Positions 25,287 to 33,722 of a stretch of 64,000 nucleotides of DNA are shown here, piece by piece; position 1 is the stretch's first letter; each line of letters opens with the position of its first letter. The stretch comes from JAKFWI01 sp031399165 (GTDB lineage Bacteria > Pseudomonadota > Alphaproteobacteria > Caulobacterales > Aquidulcibacteraceae), in the NCBI GenBank assembly GCA_031399165.1, contig JANNOO010000041.1:1-64000 (forward strand). Direction: 5' to 3'. The translations under genes and the position numbers were made by a program. The notes below the pieces were generated by a model. That model saw only the letters and a program-made list of their open reading frames with translations, was not told the DNA's origin and made no database searches.

Positions 25287-27842
25287 ATGCCGAGCGGTCA
25301 GCTAAAAACTTACCGCTCGATGCGCGACTTCAAAAAAACCGCTGAACCAAGCGGCGCACACAAAGTAGCGCCGTCAAAGATTCTGCGCTTCGTAATCCAG
25401 AAACATGCGGCTACGCGCCTGCACTACGATTTCCGGCTCGAGATCGGGGATGTTTTCTGGTCATGGGCGGTGACGCGCGGCCCGTCGCTCGATCCTCATG
25501 AGAAACGCCTCGCAGTCGAGACCGAAGCGCACCCGCTCGATTACGGCGATTTCGAAGGCACCATCCCCAAGGGGCAGTATGGCGGCGGAACAGTCATGCT
25601 GTGGGATCGCGGGCATTGGGCGCCAGAGCCGGGCTTCGAACCGGAGAAATCAATAAAGAAAGGCGAGCTGAAATTCGTCGTCCACGGCGAGAAGATCAAA
25701 GGCGGCTTCGTGCTCGTGCGCATGAAACGGCGCGATCACGAAAAGCACGACAATTGGCTGCTGATCAAACACCGCGACCAATACGCCGCCGATGGCGAGG
25801 GCGTGCTGGAGAACGATAAATCCGTCGCTTCCGGCCGTACGATGAAAGAAATCGCGGAAGGCAAAGGTAAAAAACCAACGCCGTTCATGCTGAAGCGCCA
25901 GACGAAAGCCGATGCGGTCTGGCATTCCAACAAGACGCCGAGCGAACAGACATTGGTCGAGGCGTCGAAGGGCAAAGCGCTGAAGGCGCTGCCGGGCTTC
26001 ATTCCGTTTGAATTATGCCGCACCGTCGATAAGCCGCCGAGCGGCGCTGGCTGGGGCCACGAGATCAAGCTCGACGGCTATCGCATGCAATTGCGCGTGG
26101 AGGACGGCAAGGCGCGCCTGTTCACGCGCACGGGGCTGGACTGGACCGAGAAATTCATCGCCGTCTCCGCTGCCGCCGCCAAACTCGGCGATTGCATCAT
26201 CGACGGCGAACTATGCGCGCTCGATGATAAAGGCCACACCAATTTCTCGCTGCTGCAGGCGGCGATCTCCGATGGCAAAACCAGCGGCCTCGTCTTCTTC
26301 GTGTTCGACCTGCTCTGCGCGGGCAATGAAGATCTACGCACTCTCCCGCTCTCGGAACGCAAGGCGCGGCTCGTGGCGCTCGTAAAGCGCGCGCCGAAAA
26401 CGATCCGCTATGTCAGCCACCTCACTTCAGCCGGTCCCGCCGTGTTCGAGGCGGCCTGCCAGATGGGCGTGGAGGGCATCGTGTCGAAAAAGCTCGACGC
26501 GCCCTATCGCAGCGGACGGCGCGAGACGTGGACGAAAGCCAAATGCCGCAACGGCCAGGAAGTGGTGATCGGCGGCTGGAGCGAGGAGCACGGACGCTTC
26601 CGCTCGCTGCTGGTCGGCGTGCAGGAAAACGGCGCGCTGCGTTATGCCGGGCGTGTGGGCACCGGCTTCAACGGCGATACCGCGCGCATGCTTTCGGCGG
26701 CGCTGAACAAAGTTGAAGCGGCTGTGTCTCCGTTTGCCGTGAACGCGCCGCCCAAGGCGCGCGGCGTGCATTGGGCCAAGCCCGAGCTGGTCGCAGAGAT
26801 CGAGTTCGGCGATATCACCGCCGACGGCGCATTTCGCCACGCCGCGTTCAAGGGCTTGCGCGCGGATAAACCGGCAAAAGATGTCGTCGCCGAACGCCCG
26901 ATCGCCGCCGCACGCGCGACAACGGTAAAATCCAACAAGCCCGAAACGATCCGCGGCATCGCCATTTCAAATCCGGCGAAGACGCTGTGGCCGGAAACGG
27001 ACGAAACGCCTGCCTATCCCAAGATCGCGCTGGCGGAATATATCGACAGCGTCGCCGAATGGATGTTGCCGCATATCAAGGGCCGCCCGGCTTCGATCAT
27101 TCGCGCGCCGGACGGGATCGACAAGGAATTGTTCTTCCAGCGTCACGCGATGAAAGGCTCCTCGCCGCACATCACGCTGACGCAGGTTGGCGGCGACAAA
27201 CAGCCTTACGTTCAATTCGACACCCCCGAAGCGCTGATCGCCGCCGCGCAGATCGCCGCGATTGAAATTCACCCGTGGAATTGCCAGCCCGGCGCGCCCG
27301 AAACGCCAGGGCGGCTGGTGTTCGACCTCGATCCCGCGCCGGACCTGCCGTTCACACGTGTAATCGAAGCGGCGAAAGAAATGCGCGACCGGCTGACAGC
27401 GCTGGGGCTGGAAAGTTTTTGCAAGACTACCGGCGGCAAGGGCCTGCATGTGGTGACGCCATTCGCGAAATCGCGCGCCAAGCTGGAATGGCCGGAGGCG
27501 AAAGCCTTTGCGCTGGAAGTGTGCCGCCAGATGGCGGCCGATGCGCCGGACAAATTCCTGGTGACGATGGCCAAGAAGGACCGCGTCGGCCGCATCTTTC
27601 TGGATTATTTGCGCAACGATCGCACTTCGACGGCTGTCGCGCCGCTTTCAGCGCGCGCGCGTCCCGGCGCGCCCGTTTCCATGCCGCTGAACTGGAGCCA
27701 GGTGAAAACCGGCCTCGACCCTATGAAATACACCATCGCCGCCGCGCCCGCGCTCTTCCGCAAGACCAAGCCGTGGAGCGATTACGATGACGGCGCGCGC
27801 CCGTTCGCGCCGGCCGCGAAGAAGCTGCGCGGCAAGCGCTAG
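25287..27842 (+). CDS. ligD: Multifunctional DNA ligase D (phosphoesterase-ligase-polymerase)
   Basis: An 851-residue end-joining enzyme with three domains in the Pseudomonas-type order. Residues about 30-170 are the 3'-phosphoesterase (HAATRLHYDFRLE, GTIPKGQYGGG). Residues about 225-520 are the ATP-dependent ligase, with nucleotidyl-accepting Lys261 in EIKLDGYRM and DGELCALD. Residues about 560-840 are the primase-polymerase, with metal-binding Asp680/Asp682 in VFDLDPAPDLPF and TTGGKGLHVVTPF. It processes, fills and seals broken ends held by Ku. Its 3' end has a decayed second copy at 28513-28635, beyond the toxin-antitoxin pair. Confidence 0.95.
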   Translation: MPSGQLKTYRSMRDFKKTAEPSGAHKVAPSKILRFVIQKHAATRLHYDFRLEIGDVFWSWAVTRGPSLDPHEKRLAVETEAHPLDYGDFEGTIPKGQYGGGTVMLWDRGHWAPEPGFEPEKSIKKGELKFVVHGEKIKGGFVLVRMKRRDHEKHDNWLLIKHRDQYAADGEGVLENDKSVASGRTMKEIAEGKGKKPTPFMLKRQTKADAVWHSNKTPSEQTLVEASKGKALKALPGFIPFELCRTVDKPPSGAGWGHEIKLDGYRMQLRVEDGKARLFTRTGLDWTEKFIAVSAAAAKLGDCIIDGELCALDDKGHTNFSLLQAAISDGKTSGLVFFVFDLLCAGNEDLRTLPLSERKARLVALVKRAPKTIRYVSHLTSAGPAVFEAACQMGVEGIVSKKLDAPYRSGRRETWTKAKCRNGQEVVIGGWSEEHGRFRSLLVGVQENGALRYAGRVGTGFNGDTARMLSAALNKVEAAVSPFAVNAPPKARGVHWAKPELVAEIEFGDITADGAFRHAAFKGLRADKPAKDVVAERPIAAARATTVKSNKPETIRGIAISNPAKTLWPETDETPAYPKIALAEYIDSVAEWMLPHIKGRPASIIRAPDGIDKELFFQRHAMKGSSPHITLTQVGGDKQPYVQFDTPEALIAAAQIAAIEIHPWNCQPGAPETPGRLVFDLDPAPDLPFTRVIEAAKEMRDRLTALGLESFCKTTGGKGLHVVTPFAKSRAKLEWPEAKAFALEVCRQMAADAPDKFLVTMAKKDRVGRIFLDYLRNDRTSTAVAPLSARARPGAPVSMPLNWSQVKTGLDPMKYTIAAAPALFRKTKPWSDYDDGARPFAPAAKKLRGKR

Positions 27843-27862
27843 GCATTTCCGACTCGACAACC

Positions 27863-27880
27863 GTCAAGCGACACTTGACA
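27863..27880 (+). promoter_or_regulatory. Candidate higBA promoter/operator
   Basis: A consensus -35 box TTGACA (27875-27880) overlaps a perfect 6-base inverted repeat, GTCAAG-5-CTTGAC (27863-27879). The -10 region about 17 bases on is weak (TAGCTT). The position, 35 bases before higB, fits an autoregulated toxin-antitoxin promoter. Confidence 0.5.
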
Positions 27881-27914
27881 TTTTGCATAAACTCTCATAG
27901 CTTTTGCTTGAACG

Positions 27915-28238
27915 ATGAAGATCGAAAGCATTAGCCACAAGGGTCTGCGCCGCTTCTTTGAAACCGGCAGCTCAAAAGCCCTCGTCGGCGATGTACGGCG
28001 TCTGCGCAGGATGCTCGCCTTTATCGACGCCGCGGAGACTTTGGAGGAATTGGCGACCCCGCCCAATTTCGCGCTGCACGAGCTGACCGGAAATCGCAGA
28101 GGCGTCTGGTCGATGACGGTTACTAGGAATTGGCGGCTCACCTTCCGCCTTGATGAGAACGACGCTCTCATCGATATGGATTTAGAGGACTATCATGGCG
28201 CTCAAGATGCATTACTCGTTGGCCGTCCACGTCGGTGA
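27915..28238 (+). CDS. higB: HigB-type toxin
   Basis: A 107-residue RelE-superfamily toxin, probable ribosome-dependent mRNA interferase. The start MKIESISHKGLRRFFETGSS, then HELTGNRRGVWSMTVTRNWR and MDLEDYH, match the plasmid-maintenance-killer HigB family. Canonical members are about 92 residues and end near the DYH motif; here the frame runs on about 15 residues into the antitoxin gene, overlapping it by 44 bases. It lies just behind ligD but has its own promoter-like sequence. Confidence 0.9.
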   Translation: MKIESISHKGLRRFFETGSSKALVGDVRRLRRMLAFIDAAETLEELATPPNFALHELTGNRRGVWSMTVTRNWRLTFRLDENDALIDMDLEDYHGAQDALLVGRPRR

Positions 28239-28497
28239 ATGGCTGAAGACGGAAATCGTCGAGCCCGTCGGCGTGAGCGTCACCGACCTTGCTGAGCATT
28301 TCGGCGTGTCGCGTCAGGCCCTCAGCGCTTTGCTCAATGGCAACGCAAGCCTTTCTGCCGACATGGCGATCAGGTTCGAGAAGGCATTCGGCACGAAAGC
28401 AGACACTCTCATGCGCATGCAGGCCGCCTACGACCTCGCCCAAGCGCGCGCGCATGAAAAAAGCATCAAAGTTAAGCGGTTTGCAAAGGCCGCCTAG
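28195..28497 (+). CDS. higA: HigA-type antitoxin
   Basis: A 100-residue antitoxin and autorepressor of the VapI/HigA family with an HTH (VSVTDLAEHFGVSRQALSAL) near residues 30-49, followed by LLNGNASLSADMAIRFEKAF, the standard continuation. It partners the overlapping higB. The ATG at 28195 is the natural start (MALKMHYSLAVHVGEWLKTE). Downstream, a relic of the ligD 3' end begins 16 bases after its stop. Confidence 0.92.
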   Translation: MALKMHYSLAVHVGEWLKTEIVEPVGVSVTDLAEHFGVSRQALSALLNGNASLSADMAIRFEKAFGTKADTLMRMQAAYDLAQARAHEKSIKVKRFAKAA

Positions 28498-28512
28498 CGG
28501 TAGCTCTCCACC

Positions 28513-28635
28513 CGATGGAATACACGATCGCCACAGCGCCCGCGCTGTTCCGCAAAGACCAAGACGTGGAACGATTGCGATGACGGCGCGCGGCCATTTG
28601 CGCCGGCCGCGAAGAAGCTGCTCGCGAAACGCTAG
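28513..28635 (+). pseudogene. Decayed duplicate of the ligD 3' end
   Basis: These 123 bases align end to end with the last 122 bases of ligD (27721-27842), including the terminal TAG. By eye there are 16 substitutions, about 87% identity, and one inserted A near 28556 that breaks the frame after the segment equivalent to YTIAAAPALFRK. The copy has no start and cannot be translated as ligD. It flanks the far side of higBA. The rest of the gap 28636-28843 shows nothing I can assign. Confidence 0.85.
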
Positions 28636-28843
28636 ATCGTTCGCGCATTAGAACCGCAATGTGCACCCATTGCTCGCGTCCCGCTTGTAGGAAAAGTAAT
28701 AACCACCTTAAGCTGCACAACCTGTGCAAATTCTGATCACTGGCCCCATACTTTGACTACCTGATTCAGGGAGATGCCTAGCAGTTTACAGATGTGTTCC
28801 GCCGCGCTAAATACCGCGAGGTTGGTGCTGGGGGAAACGTGTT

Positions 28844-29686
28844 ATGGCGAATCCGGCAGCTAGATGGGATCGGATTTGCCCCGCCGCTGAACGTGGCGAG
28901 TTCCGCAATCGCGCGCTTGGATGGCTGCTTGTCATCGGATTGTTTCTCGGCGGATGCTCACGCCCGTCGGCAGAAACTACCGTTTCAACCGCGATCGCAA
29001 CACCCGCGCGTTACGCGCCGCTGGACGCCCTGCCCGATTGGACCGGGACATGGGGAGCCGATGGCCAGAAGACCATTTTTCCCGCCATGCTGGCATCTTC
29101 GGGCGCCGACGCAGGGGTCCCGCTGACAGCGCATTACAAAGCGCTCCGCGCCAAACAAACATTTGACGATAATGGCACGCCTGTCGGCAATAACATGGCG
29201 ACGTGCCTGCCCAGCGGCATGCCGGGAATCATGCGCCATGGCGTCATGTTCGAGTTTCTGTATTCCCCTGGCCGCGTCACCGTGCTGCTCGAAGATGGCG
29301 AGGTGCGCCGTATCTATACTGACGGCCGCGGACATCCGCCGGCCGACGAACTTTATGTCAACTGGACCGGCCATTCCGTCGGGCATTGGGAAGGCAAGGT
29401 TCTGGTGGTCGATACAATCGGCATGATCCCGAAGGCTGAATTATTCAATCACGGCACGCTTCGCGTTACCCGCAATACGCATATCGTTGAACGCATGTGG
29501 CGCGAGAACGCCGATACATTCCGCATCGATACGACAATCACCGATCCGGAAATCTTCACCACGCCGTACAGCTATTCCAGCGTCTACAAGCCGAACAGTA
29601 TTACCATGACCGACGCCGGATGCTTGGCCAACAATCGCGACACCGAAACCGAAATCGACCTTACCCCGCCTGATCTAAGACCTTAA
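28844..29686 (+). CDS. Putative lipoprotein, unknown function
   Basis: A 280-residue exported protein. After a polar N-terminus, a hydrophobic stretch ends in the lipobox LGGC near residue 38 (WLLVIGLFLGGCSRP), so the mature protein is probably lipid-anchored. The body is rich in aromatic and polar beta-type segments (LPDWTGTWGADGQKTIF; HSVGHWEGKVLVVDTIGMIP; NTHIVERMWRENADTFRID), which suggests a compact beta-rich domain. It is followed eleven bases later by a DUF6152-type gene, and such pairs recur in alphaproteobacteria. I do not know its role. Confidence 0.75.
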   Translation: MANPAARWDRICPAAERGEFRNRALGWLLVIGLFLGGCSRPSAETTVSTAIATPARYAPLDALPDWTGTWGADGQKTIFPAMLASSGADAGVPLTAHYKALRAKQTFDDNGTPVGNNMATCLPSGMPGIMRHGVMFEFLYSPGRVTVLLEDGEVRRIYTDGRGHPPADELYVNWTGHSVGHWEGKVLVVDTIGMIPKAELFNHGTLRVTRNTHIVERMWRENADTFRIDTTITDPEIFTTPYSYSSVYKPNSITMTDAGCLANNRDTETEIDLTPPDLRP

Positions 29687-29697
29687 GGAGGCGCACA

Positions 29698-30123
29698 ATG
29701 CGCGCGCGCGCTTTCTTGACACCAGCGGCGGCGTTAACGGCGATGCTGTTCGCGGCAACGCCAGCCATGGCGCACCACTCCTTCTCCATGTTCGACGGCA
29801 AGCAGTGCCGCCAGATCAGCGGCGTGGTACGGATGTTCGAATGGACCTATCCGCACAGCTGGTTGTGGATTAACGCGGACGACAAGAAGGCAAAGGGCGG
29901 CGTTTCCGTTTGGGGTTTCGAGGGAGGCGCGCCCGGCGACCTAAACCGCATGGTCGGCTTCCAAAAATCCTGGATCAAACCCGGCGACAAGGTGACGGTT
30001 TGGTTCAACCCCATGCGCAACGGCAAAAACGGGGGCTTTGCATCCGTGTTGAAATTTGCGGACGGACGAACGCTCCAGATGCTTCCAAGCAAACCGTGCG
30101 CGGCCATGGCAAAGGGTGCCTAG
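29698..30123 (+). CDS. DUF6152-type periplasmic protein
   Basis: A 141-residue secreted protein with a signal peptide (AFLTPAAALTAMLFAATPAMA) and the distinctive mature start HHSFSMFD of the DUF6152 family, followed by a small beta-barrel-like region (WTYPHSWLWINADDK; WIKPGDKVTVWFNPMRNGK). The family is uncharacterised. An AAGGAGG ribosome site lies just before the ATG. The stop shares CTAG with the stop of the convergent Hsp70-like gene. Confidence 0.85.
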   Translation: MRARAFLTPAAALTAMLFAATPAMAHHSFSMFDGKQCRQISGVVRMFEWTYPHSWLWINADDKKAKGGVSVWGFEGGAPGDLNRMVGFQKSWIKPGDKVTVWFNPMRNGKNGGFASVLKFADGRTLQMLPSKPCAAMAKGA

Positions 30124-31493
30124 CTCGCCAGAGCGCGCTGGCGCGGCCGCGAAATCAGCGATTCCGGCGCCAGCACGCCGCCCGCGGCGATGCTGATCTG
30201 CGGGAACACCGGCACGAGCTGGCCGCCGAAATGATCGGCATGCGCCCATTTCGGCGCCAGCGGCGCGATGTGAACATGCGGATTGAGTTTTCCAGCGGGC
30301 TTCGTATCGCGCGCCATGGCGTGCAGGAACGGCAGGCTGGCGCCGCCGCCGGCGAACACCACGTCTATATCGCGCATGTTGTGATGGGCGCTGATCCGCG
30401 CGACATTGCTGAGCGTGATGGCGTAGGCGTCGCGCACCTGCGCGATGGCGAGCTTGAAATCGTCCTGCTTCATCACGTCCTTGACGTTGAGCGAGATGAT
30501 CTTGCGATCATAACGCACCGCGCACTTACCGGATTTGAACAACGCTTCCTTCAGCTCGCGCACCTGCGGCGACAGCGTTCGCCATAGCGCCAGCTGCGCG
30601 CTATCGCCCCGCACGTGCCGCGCGCGCGACAGCATCGCGTTCATCAGCACGCGGTCAATTACGTCGCCGGCGACATCGACGGTGCGCCGCGCGGGCACGA
30701 TTTCCTCGATCAATTCCTCTGTGCGCAGGCGATAGCCGCCCATATCCGTTGTGCCGGCGCCGATATCGATCACCAGCATATGCCGCGCGGAAGGGGCGCG
30801 GTCGGCCAACCGGCAGGCCGCCACCGCAGCCGCCTCGAACACCACGCCATCCACCCGGCTCTGCAATTGCGCGGTTTGCGCGCGCATCAGCGTTTCAAGC
30901 GCGAGGTCGACGCTGAGGCCTGCTTCATCTTCAATATGCGGCCCGATGGCCTGGCAGACATAGCCAGCCTCATCCATGAGCCGCGGAATATAGCGATGGC
31001 GCTCCTCATCCTCGGCCCCGCCCCAGGCCGGATGCGTGTAACGCAGCCGCGCATGGGCAATGCCCGAGATCGCCGGATCGGCGCGATGGCCGCGCTCGAT
31101 GCGCAACAACAGAAACGCGAAATACAACACCAGCAGATCGCGCAGCGTGAAGCGCCGCTGCGGATCGATGCGTCTGGGCGCCCGCGCTTCAAGCGCGCGC
31201 CCCAAATCACGCGCGGCCAGCAATGTTTTGAACGAGGAAAACGCCTGACGGTCTTTTGAAGGATCAATCGCCAGCGCGCGGCGCCACGCTTCGTCGCCAA
31301 AAAACACCCGCTGCTCATCGACAAAGAGAACCGAGCGCAGGATCAGCGGGCTGACCCGATCGCCGGCGGACAGAAGCAGCGGCCGGATGTGCGCCGCATC
31401 GGCGTAGCCGTCCTCGTTTTGCGCCAACGCTACGGCCTTGGACCAGGCTGTGCCGAAGTCGATGCAGATCGTGAGGCCGGCCGCGTTTGGCAT
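30120..31493 (-). CDS. Hsp70-like ATPase, nucleotide-binding domain only
   Basis: A 457-residue member of the actin/Hsp70 ATPase superfamily. The phosphate-1 loop (ICIDFGTAWSKAVALA), phosphate-2 loop (VIDIGAGTTDMGGY) and adenosine motif (VVFAGGGASLPFL) appear in order. The spacing and FSSFKTLLAARDLGR and YTHPAWGG segments recall the Hsp70 nucleotide-binding domain rather than MreB. No substrate-binding domain follows, so it is not a canonical chaperone. It begins one base from the stop of the small protein upstream (TAATG), at the end of the Wzc operon. A regulatory or scaffolding role in polysaccharide synthesis is inferred only from position. Confidence 0.75.
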   Translation of the reverse strand: MPNAAGLTICIDFGTAWSKAVALAQNEDGYADAAHIRPLLLSAGDRVSPLILRSVLFVDEQRVFFGDEAWRRALAIDPSKDRQAFSSFKTLLAARDLGRALEARAPRRIDPQRRFTLRDLLVLYFAFLLLRIERGHRADPAISGIAHARLRYTHPAWGGAEDEERHRYIPRLMDEAGYVCQAIGPHIEDEAGLSVDLALETLMRAQTAQLQSRVDGVVFEAAAVAACRLADRAPSARHMLVIDIGAGTTDMGGYRLRTEELIEEIVPARRTVDVAGDVIDRVLMNAMLSRARHVRGDSAQLALWRTLSPQVRELKEALFKSGKCAVRYDRKIISLNVKDVMKQDDFKLAIAQVRDAYAITLSNVARISAHHNMRDIDVVFAGGGASLPFLHAMARDTKPAGKLNPHVHIAPLAPKWAHADHFGGQLVPVFPQISIAAGGVLAPESLISRPRQRALAS

Positions 31494-31954
31494 TAAGCGT
31501 CCTTCCCCCGCTTCCGGCGCGCAGGCGCTTTGCCGGGCTTCGCCGCACCGCGCTTGAGCGCGACATCGGCTTTCACAATAACCGCGCCGCCATGTTGGGC
31601 GATCACGCCAGGCGCCACGATCCTTACCGGCGCGCCGCGCGGCGGCTCCACGCTAATTGCTGCATGATGGTGTGCGTCATATTTGGTTTCATCGCCGATC
31701 GCGCCTTGCAACTTCAAACCGCGCTGGTCCCCCGCCAGCGTCAATGATTGACCGACGAGCGAGCATTGATCGAGCAGCGCTTCTAGTTTTTCGGCGGCGC
31801 CGGCATTGGCGCGAATAGCTTTCGTGCGGCTGAGCGCGCGCAGACCCTGCTCCAGCACGGCGGTTTCGCGCCACCCGCGCGCGAGCGCGCCGTCGGCCAA
31901 ACTCCAGCCGTGTTCAGCCAAAACACCCGCGAGAGAAGGCAGCGCCTCAGGCAT
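31493..31954 (-). CDS. Small basic-tailed protein, partner of the Hsp70-like ATPase, unknown function
   Basis: A 153-residue soluble protein with no signal peptide. The N-terminal half is helical (LPSLAGVLAEHGWSLADGAL), the middle has beta-type strands (LVGQSLTLAGDQRGLKLQGA; GAPVRIVAPGVIAQHGGAVI), and the last 20 residues are highly basic. The ATG at 31954 overlaps the upstream gene by eight bases, and its TAA touches the start of the Hsp70-like gene. A GTG at 31963 is an alternative start. I recognise no family. The tight coupling to both neighbours suggests a complex. Confidence 0.65.
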   Translation of the reverse strand: MPEALPSLAGVLAEHGWSLADGALARGWRETAVLEQGLRALSRTKAIRANAGAAEKLEALLDQCSLVGQSLTLAGDQRGLKLQGAIGDETKYDAHHHAAISVEPPRGAPVRIVAPGVIAQHGGAVIVKADVALKRGAAKPGKAPARRKRGKDA

Positions 31955-32963
31955 AGTGCGCACGCCCCGAAGACTGCCTTGTGATGCTCATGCGCTCTCG
32001 CGCGGGACGCGGCACACGATTGAGGATGATGCCCGTTGGCAGCGGCAGGCCAAGTTTGCCGATTATGGCGCCAGCGCTTTCCACGGCGCCTGCGGACGTG
32101 CGCCCCCAATACACCACGAGCAGAACGCCATCCGCCGCGCGCGCGATCATGCGCGTGTCAACCGAGCTAAGCACGGGGGGGCAATCGAGGATGACGCAAT
32201 CATAGTCGCGCTTGAGTTTTTCGATCAGATCAAAAAATTGCCGGCCGGCGAACAATTCGCGGAACAAGTGGCCGCGCGTCGCCGGCAGCACCGCGGTGTC
32301 GTGTTCGTCATCAATGTGAAGCGCGGCCTCCAGCGTGGCCTTGCCGGACACCGCCTCCCATACGCCCAATTCCGGCGTCAGGCCCAAACTATTCGTCAGC
32401 GTGCGCTGACGCAGATCGCAATCGACAACCACGATGCGTTCGCCATGTGCGGACATCGTGCGCGCAAGCCCCAGCGCCACAGTGGTGGCGCCTTCTTTCG
32501 GCGCCGCCGAAGCGACGGCGAGCACCTTCCCAGCGCCGCGATGTGAACGGCCCGCTACGTGATGAATCTTGCGGAAAGACTCGGCGACGCGCGAAGACGG
32601 CTTTTCGAGGATGTAGCCGAACACGCTCCGCCGGTCCGGCGGCAGAAGCCGAAAATCGGACCGCCCGAGATTTTCGATGGTGGCGATGCTGTGCGCGCCG
32701 ATGCGGCGATGTATGTCTTCAGGCGAGCGTATCTTGGCGCGCATGCTGACACTGAGGCGCGCGACGCAATAGGCCAGAAGCAAACCAAGCGCCGCGAACG
32801 CCCAGATGCGTTGATCTGGCCAGAAAAAGACCGCGCCAATGACGACAGGCGCCACGACGACCGCAAGGATTGCGAATTCCAGGGCATACAGGCGCGATCG
32901 CGTACGCCGTCTGCGCTCAGCGCGCCTCGGCGTCCCTTCCCTGTTCAAACGCGGCGCTGTCAT
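31947..32963 (-). CDS. Tyrosine-kinase-like (CpsD/CapB) protein lacking the Walker A lysine
   Basis: A 338-residue membrane-anchored member of the BY-kinase family, with two N-terminal helices (residues about 25-70) and a cytoplasmic P-loop-type domain. Walker A' (VVVDCDLRQRT) and Walker B (VILDCPPVLSSVDT) are present. The Walker A segment, however, reads APKEGATTVALGLA, with Ala159 where the phosphate-binding Lys belongs, and the C-terminus has only one Tyr instead of a cluster. It is therefore probably inactive as an autokinase. It lies one gene downstream of an intact Wzc-like kinase. The ATG at 32963 has AAAGG seven bases upstream; an in-frame ATG at 33023 lacks one. Confidence 0.82.
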   Translation of the reverse strand: MTAPRLNREGTPRRAERRRRTRSRLYALEFAILAVVVAPVVIGAVFFWPDQRIWAFAALGLLLAYCVARLSVSMRAKIRSPEDIHRRIGAHSIATIENLGRSDFRLLPPDRRSVFGYILEKPSSRVAESFRKIHHVAGRSHRGAGKVLAVASAAPKEGATTVALGLARTMSAHGERIVVVDCDLRQRTLTNSLGLTPELGVWEAVSGKATLEAALHIDDEHDTAVLPATRGHLFRELFAGRQFFDLIEKLKRDYDCVILDCPPVLSSVDTRMIARAADGVLLVVYWGRTSAGAVESAGAIIGKLGLPLPTGIILNRVPRPARERMSITRQSSGRAHYA

Positions 32964-33035
32964 AAGCTTACCTTTGCCGGAGGGACCATAGCGGCGGCGC
33001 GTGACCGGGAAAAGCGCCCGCATCGTTCGCGCGAT

Positions 33036-33722
33036 TTAGCCTTGAGCCCCGCGGCAAGCGCCATCGGCCAGGACCTGGTCCAGCGCCAGGGCGAGGCCAG
33101 CATCTGCTGCCCCGAAGCGCAAGCGCTGCATGCGGGCCCGGTCGGCGGCGCCGCGGCCAGCAAGAACGCAGGCTTCGCCAGCGACGCGGCGTTGGGTGGC
33201 CGCATCGAGTTCCATCCATGCGCGGCCAGCGGCCTCAAGGCGGCGATGGCCGAATATGTCCGAGGCGGCGTCAAGATCGTAAGACCGCGCCAGCGCCCCC
33301 GCGGCGGGCTTGCGCTCGCCAGCCAAGGCCAGAACCAGCGCAAGCCGCGCCTGGACGCTTCCATCGTTCGGCGCGAAGGCGGCGGCCTGCGTGGAGGCCT
33401 CAACCGACGCGTTCAATAGTTTTGACCGCGCCGCCTCGGAGGCGCTGAGCGCCTGGCGCAACAGCGCCTCGGCGCGCGCGCTCCATAGGCGCGGATCGTT
33501 CGGCGTAAATCCCAGGCCTGCATCGACATAGTCGAGCGCCTCGACGAGCGCTTTATCGCGCGCCGCACCCGCCTCAGCCTGCGTCGCCACGCGCAAGGCG
33601 TTGTCGGCGTAGACCGCTTCGTAGCCGCCCAGCAATGCGCCGCCCTTAGCCACGAGGATGGCTATCGCAAAAGCGAGCAGCGCCAGTGAAAGGCCGGCGC
33701 GCCAGAGCGCGCTAACGGACAT
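33036..33722 (-). CDS. Membrane-anchored helical repeat protein, unknown function
   Basis: A 228-residue protein with one N-terminal transmembrane helix (LSLALLAFAIAILVAKGGAL) and an Ala-rich helical body of TPR-like character (ALDYVDAGLGFTPNDPRLWS; AAAFAPNDGSVQARLALVLA), probably periplasmic. It overlaps the 3' end of the Wzc-like gene by 11 bases and precedes the degenerate kinase by about 70 bases. Small TPR-type proteins often accompany polysaccharide assembly machines. No specific function can be assigned. Confidence 0.7.
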   Translation of the reverse strand: MSVSALWRAGLSLALLAFAIAILVAKGGALLGGYEAVYADNALRVATQAEAGAARDKALVEALDYVDAGLGFTPNDPRLWSARAEALLRQALSASEAARSKLLNASVEASTQAAAFAPNDGSVQARLALVLALAGERKPAAGALARSYDLDAASDIFGHRRLEAAGRAWMELDAATQRRVAGEACVLAGRGAADRARMQRLRFGAADAGLALALDQVLADGACRGAQG

